DNA of 64,000 nucleotides from Variovorax terrae (GTDB lineage Bacteria; Pseudomonadota; Gammaproteobacteria; Burkholderiales; Burkholderiaceae_C). The notes under the pieces were generated by a model, which did not search any database, had not been told where the DNA came from, and saw only the letters and a list, made by a program, of their open reading frames with translations. Location of the stretch: positions 381,685 through 445,684 of the forward strand of contig NZ_JALGBI010000002.1 in the NCBI RefSeq assembly GCF_022809125.1, given 5' to 3'. The position numbers were made by a program, and so were the translations under genes. Below, piece after piece: positions 39,388-54,900 of the stretch; positions within the stretch are counted from its first letter, which is position 1; each line of letters begins with the position of its first letter.

Positions 39388-40593
39388 ATGAAACGCATCG
39401 ATCCGGCCACCATCGTCATTCTCGCGGGCGTGAGCGCCGCCCTGCACGTGGGCAAGCTGCCGCCGGCGCTGCCCGTGCTGCGCGAGGCGCTGGGCGTCAC
39501 CCTGGTCCAGGCGGGTTTCCTGCTGTCGCTGGTGCAGTTCGGCGGCATGACGCTGGGGCTGGTCGTCGGGCTCGCCGCCGACGGCCTGGGCCTCAAGCGC
39601 AGCATGATCACCGGCCTGTTGCTGCTGTTCGTGGCCAGCGCGCTGGGCGGCGGCGCGCAGGATGCCACCAGCCTGCTGGTGCTGCGCGGGCTCGAGGGCT
39701 TCGGCTTCCTGCTCGCCACCATGCCGGCGCCGAGCCTGATCCGGCAACTGGTGCCGCCGCAGCGCATGAGCGGCGCGCTGGGCTGGTGGGGTGCCTACAT
39801 GCCGCTGGGCTCCGCCACGGCGCTGCTGTGCGGGCCGCTGGTGATCGCGGCCGCCGGCTGGCCGGCCTGGTGGTGGCTGCTGGCGGTGCTGTCGCTGCTG
39901 ATGGCGCTGTGGCTGTGGCGCGCCGTGCCGAGCGACCGGCGTGTGCCGCCGCCTGCAACCGTGACCATGGCTGCGGCCGGCGATGGCTGGCCGGTGCGCC
40001 TGCGCCAGACCTTGTGGGCGCCCGGCCCCTGGCTGGTGGCGCTGAGCTTCGCGGTGTACTCGGGCCAGTGGCTCGCGGTGATCGGCTTTCTGCCCTCCAT
40101 CTACGCCCAGGCCGGCGTGGCGGGCAGCCTCAGCGGTGTGCTCACGGCGCTGGCCGCCCTCGTCAACATGGGCGGCAACATTGCCTCGGGTCGGCTGCTG
40201 CAGCGCGGGGTGCCGCCGCAGGCCTTGCTCTACACCGGCTTCGCCGCCATGGGCCTGGGCGCGCTGGTGGCTTTTGCCAGCGTGGATGGCCATGGGGCGC
40301 CGGCTGTGCTGCGCTATGTGGCTGTGCTGCTGTTCTCGATGGTGGGCGGCATGATCCCGGGCACGCTGTTCTCGCTGGCGGTGCGGCTCGCGCCCAGCGA
40401 GCGCACCGTGTCCACGACCGTGGGCTGGATGCAGCAGTGGTCGTCCATCGGCCAGTTCATCGGGCCGCCGCTGGTGGGCTGGGTGGCCAGCCAGGTGGGC
40501 GACTGGCACTGGACCTGGCTCGTGACCGGCGCCTGCGCGCTGATCGGCATCGTGCTGGCGCGCCAGGTCGGCGCACTGCTGCGGCGGGGCTGA
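39388..40593 (+). CDS. Major facilitator superfamily transporter (CynX/NimT-like)
   Basis: Inner-membrane secondary transporter, about 401 residues with 12 predicted helices. The MFS A-like loop after helix 2 is recognisable (GLAADGLGLKRSM), and charged loops separate two six-helix halves around residue 195. The start is ATG 39388; TTG 39382 is a nearby alternative. The gene follows dgt by 15 bases. No substrate can be assigned: the family includes cyanate, nitroimidazole and sugar exporters. The closest visual resemblance is to CynX/NimT-type proteins, with low certainty. Confidence 0.85.
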   Translation: MKRIDPATIVILAGVSAALHVGKLPPALPVLREALGVTLVQAGFLLSLVQFGGMTLGLVVGLAADGLGLKRSMITGLLLLFVASALGGGAQDATSLLVLRGLEGFGFLLATMPAPSLIRQLVPPQRMSGALGWWGAYMPLGSATALLCGPLVIAAAGWPAWWWLLAVLSLLMALWLWRAVPSDRRVPPPATVTMAAAGDGWPVRLRQTLWAPGPWLVALSFAVYSGQWLAVIGFLPSIYAQAGVAGSLSGVLTALAALVNMGGNIASGRLLQRGVPPQALLYTGFAAMGLGALVAFASVDGHGAPAVLRYVAVLLFSMVGGMIPGTLFSLAVRLAPSERTVSTTVGWMQQWSSIGQFIGPPLVGWVASQVGDWHWTWLVTGACALIGIVLARQVGALLRRG

Positions 40594-40662
40594 AGGGCAC
40601 CCGGCCGGTAGAATCCGGGAGACGAGATCGAGGGGAGGACCCACCACGGGCGGGACGATGCC

Positions 40663-41310
40663 ATGAGCTTTCTGAACCAACTCAAATCGCAAGCCAGCGC
40701 CCTGCAGGATCAGCAGGTTGCGCAGCAGCACAATTTTGCGGCCAACCTGGCGCAGACGGAGCGCGCCTGCAAGACGGTCTGGTATTACCTGAGCGATCTG
40801 GCCCAGCAGCTCAACGTGATTGCGCCGGCCGGCCCCCGGTTCACGCTCGATGGCAAGACACCCTGGCCGGCGATGAAGCTGACCGGCTTCCGCGTCGATG
40901 CGCGCCGCAAGCAACTGGGCGGGCAAGAGGTCTACGATTACGTCGCCATGGGCTGGCAGATCGTTCCGCAGCAGGGCGCACCGGTGGAGGGGACGGTCAG
41001 CGTCAACTTTCCGCCCGACCTGCAGCGCGTGGAGACGCGGCTGGCCCACGGCGGCGTCAAGCATGAGCGCAAGGAAGTGCGCCACCCCGAGAAGAACAGC
41101 CTGCTGGCCATCCGCTTCGACTATCGCACCGAAGCGCGCGGCAGCGTGAGCGTGACGCCCGACCATGAGCGCGCGAATCTGGCTTTCCGGCTGACCAACG
41201 CCAACGGCTTTGACGTCGTGAACGTCAGCTGGCCTGCCGCGCAGATCCAGGGCGCCGTGCTGGACGAGCTGGCCAAGCTCATCGTCGCTCAGCCGAGCCG
41301 CTTTGCCTGA
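40663..41310 (+). CDS. Conserved protein of unknown function
   Basis: A 215-residue soluble protein that I do not recognise as a named family. The N-terminus is a Gln-rich amphipathic helix (NQLKSQASALQDQQVAQQHN), followed by a mixed alpha/beta region (YDYVAMGWQIVP, VSVNFPPDLQRVETRLAHGG, ISV-type strands). There is no signal peptide or membrane segment. Base composition and codon use match the neighbours, and it sits 12 bases before the DUF1415 gene, so it is probably a real core gene in an operon running to the methyltransferase. A 69-base gap separates it from the MFS gene. Confidence 0.8.
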   Translation: MSFLNQLKSQASALQDQQVAQQHNFAANLAQTERACKTVWYYLSDLAQQLNVIAPAGPRFTLDGKTPWPAMKLTGFRVDARRKQLGGQEVYDYVAMGWQIVPQQGAPVEGTVSVNFPPDLQRVETRLAHGGVKHERKEVRHPEKNSLLAIRFDYRTEARGSVSVTPDHERANLAFRLTNANGFDVVNVSWPAAQIQGAVLDELAKLIVAQPSRFA

Positions 41311-41322
41311 AGGCCCGCCCCC

Positions 41323-41892
41323 ATGCCCGTTTCCACCTTCCAGGTCGAGCAGGACATGCGTGCCTGGCTCGAGCGCGCCGTGATCGGGCTGAGCCTGTGC
41401 CCCTTCGCCAAGGGCGTGCACGCCAAGGGCCAGATCCACTACGCGGTGAGCGCGGCCACGCAGCCGCAGCAACTGCTCGACGACCTGGTGGCGGAGCTGA
41501 AGGGACTGGCCGCCCTGGTGCCGTCCGTGCGGGATACGACGTTGTTGATGGCGCCCGATTGCCTGCGCGATTTCCTGGATTTCAATGACTTCCTCGACGA
41601 GGCCGACGCTGCGCTGGTGGCGCTGGACCTGGATGGCGTGATCCAGATCGCGAGCTTTCATCCCGGATACCAGTTCGCGGAGACCGCGCCCGACGACATC
41701 ACCAACTACACCAACCGCGCACCCTATCCCACGCTGCACCTGCTGCGCGAGGAGAGCATCGATCGCGCCGTCGAGGCTTTTCCCGAAGCCGAGGCCATTT
41801 TTGAAGAGAACATGCAGACGATGGAGCAACTGGGGCACGCCGGCTGGGCCGCGCTGAAGGTCGGTCCAGGGCAGGGCGGGGGCGCGGCATGA
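41323..41892 (+). CDS. DUF1415 family protein
   Basis: A 189-residue cytoplasmic protein of the DUF1415 family. Recognisable segments are WLERAVIGLSLCPFAKGVHA near residue 15 (conserved Cys-Pro-Phe), DFLDFNDFLDEADAAL, and IQIASFHPGYQFAETAPDDI near 108, then NYTNRAPYPTLHLLREESI. Function unknown. Its stop overlaps the start of the methyltransferase gene by four bases (ATGA), so the two are co-translated, hinting at a shared process. Confidence 0.9.
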   Translation: MPVSTFQVEQDMRAWLERAVIGLSLCPFAKGVHAKGQIHYAVSAATQPQQLLDDLVAELKGLAALVPSVRDTTLLMAPDCLRDFLDFNDFLDEADAALVALDLDGVIQIASFHPGYQFAETAPDDITNYTNRAPYPTLHLLREESIDRAVEAFPEAEAIFEENMQTMEQLGHAGWAALKVGPGQGGGAA

Positions 41893-42764
41893 GCAAGTCT
41901 CGGAACGCCACTCCGGTGGGCGCTGCCGCGGCTCCGTCTGCGAGCCTGGCGCCCGAGATCCGGCCCGGCCAGTCGGTCGAGCTGCTCAAGGAGCTGCACA
42001 TCCTCACGCGCGAGGGCCGGCTCAACCAGGACTCGCGGCGCAAGCTCAAGCAGGTCTATCACCTGTTCCAGTTCATCGAGAAGCTGCTGCAGGAGCTGCC
42101 ACAGCAGCAAGGCATCACCCTGGCGGACCACGGCGCGGGCAAGTCCTACCTGGGCTTCATCATCTACGACCTGTACTTCAAGGCGCTCGAGCAAGGCCGC
42201 ATCTACGGCATCGAGACTAGGCCCGAGCTGGTGCAGAAATCGCGCGAACTCGCCGCCAGGCTTGGCTTCGGCCGGATGTCGTTCCTCAACCTCAGCGTGG
42301 CCGAGTCGGCGCAGTCGGCCGAGCTGCCCGAGCGCATCGATGTGGTGACTGCGCTGCACGCCTGTGACACGGCCACCGACGACGCCATCGCCTTCGGCCT
42401 GCAGAAGCAGGCCAGGTTCATGGTACTGGTGCCTTGCTGCCAGGCCGAGGTGGCGGCCTGCCTGCGCGAGAACAAGGCCCTGGCGCTGGCCCGCACGCCG
42501 TTGGCCGAGCTCTGGCGCCATCCGCTGCACACGCGCGAGCTGGGCAGCCAGATCACCAACGTGCTGCGCTGCCTGTACCTGGAGGCCAGCGGCTACCAGG
42601 TCACGGTGACCGAACTGGTGGGCTGGGAGCACAGCCTCAAGAACGAACTCATCATCGCCCGCCACATCGGCCAGAAGAAGCGCAGCGCCGCCGAGCGCCT
42701 GCGCGGCATCCTGGTGGAATTCGGCCTGGAATCATTAATCGGGGTCAGATTCAAACTATCATGA
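41889..42764 (+). CDS. SAM-dependent methyltransferase-like protein (class I), C-terminus altered by a RAYT element
   Basis: A 291-residue cytoplasmic protein with a Rossmann methyltransferase core: motif I LADHGAGKSYLGFI near residue 80, an acidic ligand GIETRPELVQKSRELA near 107, and LHACDTATDDAIAFG near 158, followed by VPCCQ. This HAC..D/VPCC pattern resembles METTL25/RRNAD1-type proteins. The substrate is unknown. The last ten or so residues (SLIGVRFKLS) and the stop codon come from the terminal repeat of the transposase element at 42741-43594, so the native C-terminus has been replaced. It overlaps the DUF1415 gene by ATGA. Confidence 0.85.
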   Translation: MSKSRNATPVGAAAAPSASLAPEIRPGQSVELLKELHILTREGRLNQDSRRKLKQVYHLFQFIEKLLQELPQQQGITLADHGAGKSYLGFIIYDLYFKALEQGRIYGIETRPELVQKSRELAARLGFGRMSFLNLSVAESAQSAELPERIDVVTALHACDTATDDAIAFGLQKQARFMVLVPCCQAEVAACLRENKALALARTPLAELWRHPLHTRELGSQITNVLRCLYLEASGYQVTVTELVGWEHSLKNELIIARHIGQKKRSAAERLRGILVEFGLESLIGVRFKLS

Positions 42765-43594
42765 TGCGGGTCAACCCCCTGCATCATCATGGCTCGTCTT
42801 CCCCGTCTCACCGTTCCCGGCTACCCCCACCACGTCATCCAGCGGGGCAACAACCGGCAGGCGATTTTTACCTCGGCGCAAGATCGGGAGAGGCTGCTGG
42901 CGCTGCTGGCTGAAAACGCCGTGAAGTTTGGCGTGGCCGTGCATGCCTATGTGCTGATGGACAACCATTTTCATCTGCTGGCCACGCCCGGAACGGCCGA
43001 AGGGCTGCCGCAGATGATGCAGGCGCTAGGGCGGCGCTATGTGCGCTATTTCAACGATAGCCAAGGCCGCAGTGGCACCTTGTGGGAAGGGCGGTACCGG
43101 TCCACGCTGATCCAGACCGAGCGCTACCTGCTGGCCTGCATGGCCTACATCGACCTCAACCCGGTGCGCGCGGGCCTCGTGGCCGAGCCGCGCGACTACG
43201 CCTGGTCCAGCCACGGCCACTACGTCGGCCTGCGCACCGACCGGCTGATCACGCCGCACCCCCTGTACTGGGCGCTGGGCAATACGCCGTTCGCGCGTGA
43301 AGCTGCTTATGCCGATTTGGTGCAGGCCGGCCTCGCCCGCGACCAGCAGGAGGCGTTGACACGCTCGGTGCTCGGCGGCTGGGCCCTTGGCGAGACGGCT
43401 TTTGTGGCCGATCTGCAGAAACGGACGGACCGGCGCGTCAGCAAGGGCATGGCAGGACGTCCAGTTTTGAAGAAAAAGCAGGAATAGAAAAGAGCTGGAT
43501 AGCTTTATCTCCTTTGGGATTCTTGCTATTGATTTTGATGTGTCCCTAATTTAAAAATGAAAATGAGTCTTGATATTTAATAGGAATCTGACCC
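42741..43594 (+). mobile_element. REP-associated tyrosine transposase (RAYT) element with inverted ends
   Basis: GGGGTCAGATTC at 42741-42752 and its inverse GAATCTGACCC at 43584-43594 flank a single transposase gene. Just inside the left end, ATGATGC (42761-42767) and GCATCAT (42781-42787) form a hairpin ending at the transposase start codon, as in REP/BIME structures of IS200/IS605-related elements. The right 100 bases are AT-rich and unlike the chromosome, and include a half copy of the family A palindrome (43498-43545). The element lies between the methyltransferase gene and gltB. Confidence 0.8.
42789..43487 (+). CDS. REP-associated tyrosine transposase (TnpA_REP, Y1-HUH family)
   Basis: A 232-residue single-strand DNA transposase of the RAYT group. 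Visible are the N-terminal signature RLTVPGYPHHVIQRGNNRQ, the metal-binding HUH motif MDNHFHLL near residue 56, and the catalytic Tyr in YIDLNPVRAGLV near 118. The C-terminal part carries a specificity region with basic residues. Length and motifs are intact, so the enzyme could be active. RAYTs are thought to spread or maintain REP hairpins in the host; the hairpin at 42761-42787 is a candidate substrate. Flanking GGGTCAGATTC ends delimit the element. Confidence 0.93.
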   Translation: MARLPRLTVPGYPHHVIQRGNNRQAIFTSAQDRERLLALLAENAVKFGVAVHAYVLMDNHFHLLATPGTAEGLPQMMQALGRRYVRYFNDSQGRSGTLWEGRYRSTLIQTERYLLACMAYIDLNPVRAGLVAEPRDYAWSSHGHYVGLRTDRLITPHPLYWALGNTPFAREAAYADLVQAGLARDQQEALTRSVLGGWALGETAFVADLQKRTDRRVSKGMAGRPVLKKKQE

Positions 43595-43607
43595 TTATTG
43601 TTCTTCT

Positions 43608-43623
43608 TGGCATTATTGTTGCG
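43608..43623 (+). promoter_or_regulatory. Predicted sigma-54 promoter of gltBD
   Basis: TGGCATTATTGTTGCG has GG and GC at the -24/-12 spacing of RpoN promoters (TGGCAC-N5-TTGC). It lies 42 bases before the gltB start and 13 bases after the RAYT end. An overlapping sigma-70-like pair, TTGGCA (43607-43612) and TAAGCT (43630-43635) with 17 bases between, is an alternative. Confidence 0.5.
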
Positions 43624-43664
43624 GTGCACTAAGCTATCCATCCCGCGATATTTAGGAGTGCGCC

Positions 43665-48443
<4,779 letters not shown>

Positions 48444-48463
48444 GACCTCACAAGGATTGAATC

Positions 48464-49930
<1,467 letters not shown>

Positions 49931-49953
49931 GTTGGCCGCTATCCCTTATCATC

Positions 49954-49980
49954 CAAAAGCCGGACCGCATCCGGCTTTTG
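49954..49980 (+). terminator. Intrinsic terminator of gltBD
   Basis: CAAAAGCCGGA (49954-49964), loop CCGCA, TCCGGCTTTTG (49970-49980): an 11-base perfect stem with A and T tracts, ending six bases before the mlaF start codon. The symmetric A/T tracts permit function in either direction. Confidence 0.85.
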
Positions 49981-49986
49981 TCATTC

Positions 49987-50811
49987 ATGGACTCTCCCCG
50001 CGCAGAATCATTGGTAGAACTTCACGACCTTAGCTTTGGCTACGGCGATCGCCTGATCCTGGACGGCATTTCCCTCACCGTGCCGCGTGGCAAGGTGACG
50101 GCATTGATGGGCGCTTCCGGGGGCGGCAAGACCACGGTGCTGCGCCTGATCGGCGGCCAGGTGCGTGCCCAGCAAGGCGCGCTGTTGTTCGACGGGCAGG
50201 ATGTCGGCCGCCTCGACCAGGCCGGTCTGTATGCCGCGCGCCGTCGCATGGGCATGCTGTTCCAGTTCGGCGCCCTGTTCACGGATCTGAGCGTGTTCGA
50301 CAACGTGGCTTTTCCCTTGCGCGAGCACACCGATCTGTCCGAGTCCCTGATCCGCGACGTTGTGTTGATGAAGCTCAATGCCGTGGGCTTGCGTGGCGCG
50401 CGCGACCTGATGCCCAGCGAGGTGTCGGGTGGCATGGCGCGCCGTGTCGCGCTGGCGCGCGCCATCGCGCTGGACCCGGAATTGGTGATGTACGACGAGC
50501 CGTTTGCCGGCCTCGATCCGATCTCGCTGGGGACGGCGGCGCGCTTGATCCGGCAGCTCAACGACACCATGGGGCTGACCAGCATCGTGGTGTCGCACGA
50601 CCTCGACGAAACCTTTCACATTGCCGACCAGGTGATCGTGCTGGCCAACGGCAAGATTGCGGCCCAGGGCACGCCCGATGAGGTGCGGCACAGCAGCGAC
50701 CCGCTGGTGCACCAGTTCGTCAATGCGCTGCCCGACGGCCCGGTGCGTTTCCACTATCCCGGCGCCAGCGTTGCGCAGGATTTCGGACTGGGCCGGGGGG
50801 AGGCGCCATGA
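49987..50811 (+). CDS. mlaF: Phospholipid transport ATPase MlaF
   Basis: ATPase of the MlaFEDB complex that moves phospholipids between outer and inner membranes to keep the outer leaflet asymmetric. It has 274 residues with Walker [10 protein letters not shown] near 42, Q-loop [20 protein letters not shown] near 91, signature VSGGMARR near 145 and Walker [14 protein letters not shown] near 165. The ATG at 49987 was chosen; an in-frame TTG at 49978 lies inside the gltD terminator stem. Its stop overlaps mlaE (ATGA). Confidence 0.95.
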   Translation: MDSPRAESLVELHDLSFGYGDRLILDGISLTVPRGKVTALMGASGGGKTTVLRLIGGQVRAQQGALLFDGQDVGRLDQAGLYAARRRMGMLFQFGALFTDLSVFDNVAFPLREHTDLSESLIRDVVLMKLNAVGLRGARDLMPSEVSGGMARRVALARAIALDPELVMYDEPFAGLDPISLGTAARLIRQLNDTMGLTSIVVSHDLDETFHIADQVIVLANGKIAAQGTPDEVRHSSDPLVHQFVNALPDGPVRFHYPGASVAQDFGLGRGEAP

Positions 50812-51590
50812 GCTGGTACAAGCCGTCCGACGTCGGTCTCGCCACCCGCTCCAAGCTGGCGGACATCGGCCATGGCGCGCAGCTGTTCATGCGCCTGCTG
50901 GCCTTGCTGGGCCCGAGTTTCAGGCGGTTCGGCCTGATCCGCGACCAGATCCACTTCCTGGGCAACTATTCGCTGGCCATCATCACCGTGTCGGGCCTGT
51001 TCGTGGGCTTCGTGCTCGGGCTGCAAGGCTACTACACGCTGCAGCGCTACGGTTCATCCGAGGCGCTGGGGCTGCTGGTGGCCCTGAGCCTGGTGCGCGA
51101 GCTGGGCCCCGTGGTGACCGCGCTGCTGTTCGCGGGCCGCGCCGGCACGTCGCTCACGGCGGAGATCGGCCTCATGAAGGCCGGTGAGCAGCTCAGCGCC
51201 ATGGAAATGATGGCGGTCGACCCGGTGCGCCGCATCCTGGCCCCCCGCTTCTGGGGGGGCGTGATCGCCATGCCGCTGCTGGCGGCCGTGTTCAGCGCGG
51301 TCGGCATCATCGGCGGCTGGGTGGTGGGCGTGCTGCTGATCGGCGTGGATGCGGGGTCTTTCTGGAGCCAGATGCAGGGTGGCGTCGATGTCTGGCGCGA
51401 TGTGGGCAACGGCATCATCAAAAGCGTGGTGTTCGGCTTCACGGTGACCTTTGTGGCCCTGCTCCAGGGCTTCGAGGCGCAGCCGACGCCCGAGGGGGTG
51501 TCGCGCGCCACCACGCGGACGGTGGTGGTAGCGTCCCTGGCGGTTCTGGGTCTGGATTTCATCCTGACCACCATGATGTTCAGTATTTGA
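50808..51590 (+). CDS. mlaE: Phospholipid transport permease MlaE
   Basis: Inner-membrane permease (MlaE/YrbE family) of the Mla system, 260 residues. Helices begin after an amphipathic N-terminus; the conserved [35 protein letters not shown] segment (around nucleotides 51099-51205) marks the family. It is coupled to mlaF by ATGA overlap and followed by mlaD after 13 bases with ribosome binding site AAGGAGAG. Confidence 0.96.
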   Translation: MSWYKPSDVGLATRSKLADIGHGAQLFMRLLALLGPSFRRFGLIRDQIHFLGNYSLAIITVSGLFVGFVLGLQGYYTLQRYGSSEALGLLVALSLVRELGPVVTALLFAGRAGTSLTAEIGLMKAGEQLSAMEMMAVDPVRRILAPRFWGGVIAMPLLAAVFSAVGIIGGWVVGVLLIGVDAGSFWSQMQGGVDVWRDVGNGIIKSVVFGFTVTFVALLQGFEAQPTPEGVSRATTRTVVVASLAVLGLDFILTTMMFSI

Positions 51591-51603
51591 AGGAGAGTGT
51601 CGT

Positions 51604-52092
51604 ATGCAACGCTCCAAGAGTGATGTGTGGGTAGGTCTGTTCGTGTTGATCGGTGCGGTGGCCATCCTGTTCCTGGCCTTGCAGTCGGCTAACCTGCTGA
51701 GCCTTAGTTTCCAGTCCACCTACCAGGTCGCGGCCAAATTCGATAACATTGGCGGCCTCAAGCCGCAGGCGGCGGTGAAAAGCGCGGGCGTGGTCGTGGG
51801 GCGTGTCGAGTCGATCACGTTTGATGACAAGTCTTTCCAGGCCCGCGTGACGCTGGCGCTGCAAAGCCGCTATGCTTTTCCGAAGGACAGCTCGCTGAAA
51901 ATCCTGACCAGCGGCCTGTTGGGCGAGCAATACATTGGGGTGGAGGCTGGTGCAGACGAGAAGAACCTCGTGGCCGGCGACATCATCAAGACCACGCAAT
52001 CGGCCGTGGTGCTGGAAAACCTGATCAGCCAGTTCTTGTACAGCAAGGCGGCGGATGGAAGCGCTTCTCAAGGGACGACAAGCAAGAAATGA
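51604..52092 (+). CDS. mlaD: Phospholipid-binding MCE protein MlaD
   Basis: Membrane-anchored MCE-domain protein that forms a hexameric ring on MlaFEB and passes lipids to MlaC; 162 residues. One N-terminal helix (VGLFVLIGAVAILFLALQSANL, residues 9-30) precedes the MCE domain (FDNIGGLKPQAAVKSAGVVVGRV near 52; LTSGLLGEQYIGVEAG near 108). The C-terminal tail is short and polar. Its stop overlaps the mlaA start (ATGACA). Confidence 0.95.
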   Translation: MQRSKSDVWVGLFVLIGAVAILFLALQSANLLSLSFQSTYQVAAKFDNIGGLKPQAAVKSAGVVVGRVESITFDDKSFQARVTLALQSRYAFPKDSSLKILTSGLLGEQYIGVEAGADEKNLVAGDIIKTTQSAVVLENLISQFLYSKAADGSASQGTTSKK

Positions 52093-52862
52093 CAAGAATT
52101 CCGTGCGGAAACATTCGACAACAAACCGCTCGCTACGCCCGCAACACGGGCGCCGCCCTGGCGGCGCTCGGCCTGCTGGCGGGCTGCGCCAGCGGGCCCA
52201 ATGCCAATCCACGTGACCCGCTGGAGCCGCTCAACCGCAGCGTCTCCAACTTCAACGAGGGCGTGGACAAGGTCCTGCTCAAGCCGGTAGCCACCGCCTA
52301 CCGGGAAGTCACGCCCGGCGTGGTGCGGACCGGTGTCAACAATTTCTTTGGCAACCTGGGCGATGCGTGGTCGTTCGTCAACAGCGTGCTGCAGCTCAAG
52401 GGGCAGAATGCCGCCGAGAACTTCATGCGGTTCAGCTTCAACACGGTGTTCGGTTTCGCCGGTGTGCTGGACATCGCCAGCGAGATGAACATCGAGCGCC
52501 ACAAGGAAGATTTCGGCCAGACCCTGGGCCGCTGGGGCGTTCCGGCGGGGCCCTACGTGGTGCTGCCGATCTTCGGGCCGTCGACGCTGCGCGACACGGT
52601 GGCGCTGCCGGTGGATACCCGCGGGGACATCGTTCGCCATGTCGACCATGTTCCCACACGCAACTCGCTCTATGCGCTGTGGGCGGTGGACAAGCGGGCC
52701 ACCCTGCTGCGCGCCAGTTCGGTGCTGGATGAGGCGGCGCTCGACAAATACAGCTTCACGCGCGATGTCTATCTGCAGCTGCGCCGCAGCGAAATCTATG
52801 ATGGCAAGGATCCGGCCGACGGCAAGGACCCGGGCGACAGCACGAGCCCGCCCGCCAAGTAG
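52089..52862 (+). CDS. mlaA: Outer-membrane lipoprotein MlaA (VacJ)
   Basis: Outer-membrane component that removes phospholipids from the outer leaflet, working with porins; 257 residues. The signal peptide ends in lipobox LAGC (lipidated Cys33), then DPLEPLNRSVSNFNEGVDKV, the VacJ family opening, and RWGVPAGPYVVLPIFGPSTLRD near 145. The C-terminus repeats DGKDPADGKDPGD. Here mlaA lies inside the mla operon, the betaproteobacterial layout, rather than at a separate locus as in E. coli. Confidence 0.95.
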   Translation: MTRIPCGNIRQQTARYARNTGAALAALGLLAGCASGPNANPRDPLEPLNRSVSNFNEGVDKVLLKPVATAYREVTPGVVRTGVNNFFGNLGDAWSFVNSVLQLKGQNAAENFMRFSFNTVFGFAGVLDIASEMNIERHKEDFGQTLGRWGVPAGPYVVLPIFGPSTLRDTVALPVDTRGDIVRHVDHVPTRNSLYALWAVDKRATLLRASSVLDEAALDKYSFTRDVYLQLRRSEIYDGKDPADGKDPGDSTSPPAK

Positions 52863-52942
52863 GTGTTGCATGCTGTTGCAAACAGGCAACGGGCCCGTCG
52901 GAACCGGTCCGCGCCGGGTCGTTCCAACGCGTTAAGAAATCA

Positions 52943-52958
52943 CGGGGGAAGTCCCCCG
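52943..52958. other. Hairpin between mlaA and mlaC
   Basis: CGGGGG-AAGT-CCCCCG is a strong short stem in the 112-base gap between mlaA and mlaC, 16 bases before the mlaC start, with no U tract. It may shape RNA stability or mlaC translation. Seen directly; role unknown. Confidence 0.4.
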
Positions 52959-52974
52959 GTTCGGAAAGGAAACC

Positions 52975-53613
52975 ATGAACCGTCGTCATCTGGGCCAATG
53001 GGCCGCCAGCCTTGCCGTGGCATTGACCCTGGCTACACCGCTCGCGCATGCCGCCGACGAGGCGCCGGACGCCCTCATCAAGCGCTTGTCCACGGACGTG
53101 CTGGAAACCATCAAGGCCGACAAGACCATCCAGGCCGGGGACAGCTCCAAGATCATCGGGCTGGTCGATACCCAGATCATGCCGAACGTGAACTTCCAGC
53201 GCATGACGGCCTCCGCCGTCGGTCCGGGCTGGCGCCAGGCCACGCCGGAGCAGCAAAAGCGCCTGCAGGAGGAGTTCAAGACCCTGCTGGTGCGCACCTA
53301 TTCCGGGGCACTGGCCCAGGTCAATGACCAGACCATCACCGTCAAGCCCCTGCGCGCCGCCGCGGACGACACCGAGGTGACGGTGCGCACCGAGATCAAG
53401 GGCCGTGGCGACCCGATCCAGCTCGACTACCGGCTGGAAAAGACGCCGGGCCAGGGCGCAGGCTGGAAAATCTTCAACCTCAACGTGCTGGGGGTGTGGC
53501 TGGTGGAAACCTACCGTAGCCAGTTCGCGCAGGAAATCAACGCCAAGGGCATCGACGGCCTGATTGCCACGCTGGCCGAGCGCAACAAGGCCAACGCCGC
53601 GAAGAAGGGCTGA
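52975..53613 (+). CDS. mlaC: Periplasmic phospholipid-binding protein MlaC
   Basis: Shuttles phospholipid between MlaA and MlaD across the periplasm; 212 residues. Signal peptide residues 1-26 (ending AHAAD) are followed by the MlaC/Ttg2D domain: MPNVNFQRMTASAVGPGWRQATPEQQ near 64 and WKIFNLNVLGVWLVETYRSQF near 163. The ribosome binding site GGAAAGGAAACC precedes the ATG. It is followed after three bases by mlaB. Confidence 0.95.
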   Translation: MNRRHLGQWAASLAVALTLATPLAHAADEAPDALIKRLSTDVLETIKADKTIQAGDSSKIIGLVDTQIMPNVNFQRMTASAVGPGWRQATPEQQKRLQEEFKTLLVRTYSGALAQVNDQTITVKPLRAAADDTEVTVRTEIKGRGDPIQLDYRLEKTPGQGAGWKIFNLNVLGVWLVETYRSQFAQEINAKGIDGLIATLAERNKANAAKKG

Positions 53614-53616
53614 GCG

Positions 53617-53889
53617 GTGCTGGTCCTGCCCGTCGAACTGACGCAGCAGCAGGCCGCAGCCTGCTCGCGCATGCTGCAGCAGGGGCTGCGCTCCCAGCCG
53701 CAGTCGGTCGTGGTGGCGGATGCCACGGCCCTGACCCGCTTCGACTCGTCGGCGCTGGCGGTGCTGCTGGAATGCCACCGCGAGAGCCTGTCCCAGGGCA
53801 AGACCTTTGCCGTGAAGGGCCTGCCGCCGCGGCTGCGCGAACTGGCCACGCTGTACGGCGTGGCCGAATTGCTGCCCGCCGCGGCCTGA
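53617..53889 (+). CDS. mlaB: STAS-domain protein MlaB
   Basis: Small cytoplasmic STAS-domain subunit that binds MlaF and is needed for its activity; 90 residues, GTG start three bases after mlaC. The STAS core is clear: VVVADATALTRFDSSALAVLLECHRES (residues about 31-57), with the Ser-Ser loop typical of anti-sigma antagonist-like folds. It completes an mlaFEDACB operon. Confidence 0.88.
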   Translation: MLVLPVELTQQQAAACSRMLQQGLRSQPQSVVVADATALTRFDSSALAVLLECHRESLSQGKTFAVKGLPPRLRELATLYGVAELLPAAA

Positions 53890-53966
53890 GAATCCCGCGG
53901 CTTGGCGAGGCTGCTGCGCCGGCGCCAAGCGGGCGGCGGGGCCAGCCCGTAAAATCACGGGCTCCC

Positions 53967-54890
<924 letters not shown>

Positions 54891-54900
54891 AAGCAGTCCC

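Noticed and set aside
39136..41838. 900-codon minus-strand open frame across dgt, MFS, hypothetical and DUF1415 genes
   Set aside because: It runs antisense to four well-supported genes, has a low-complexity His/Gln/Arg/Gly composition typical of high-GC shadow frames, and shows no family similarity.
49978..49989. TTG start of mlaF at 49978
   Set aside because: It lies in the right arm of the gltBD terminator; ATG 49987 fits the family N-terminus.
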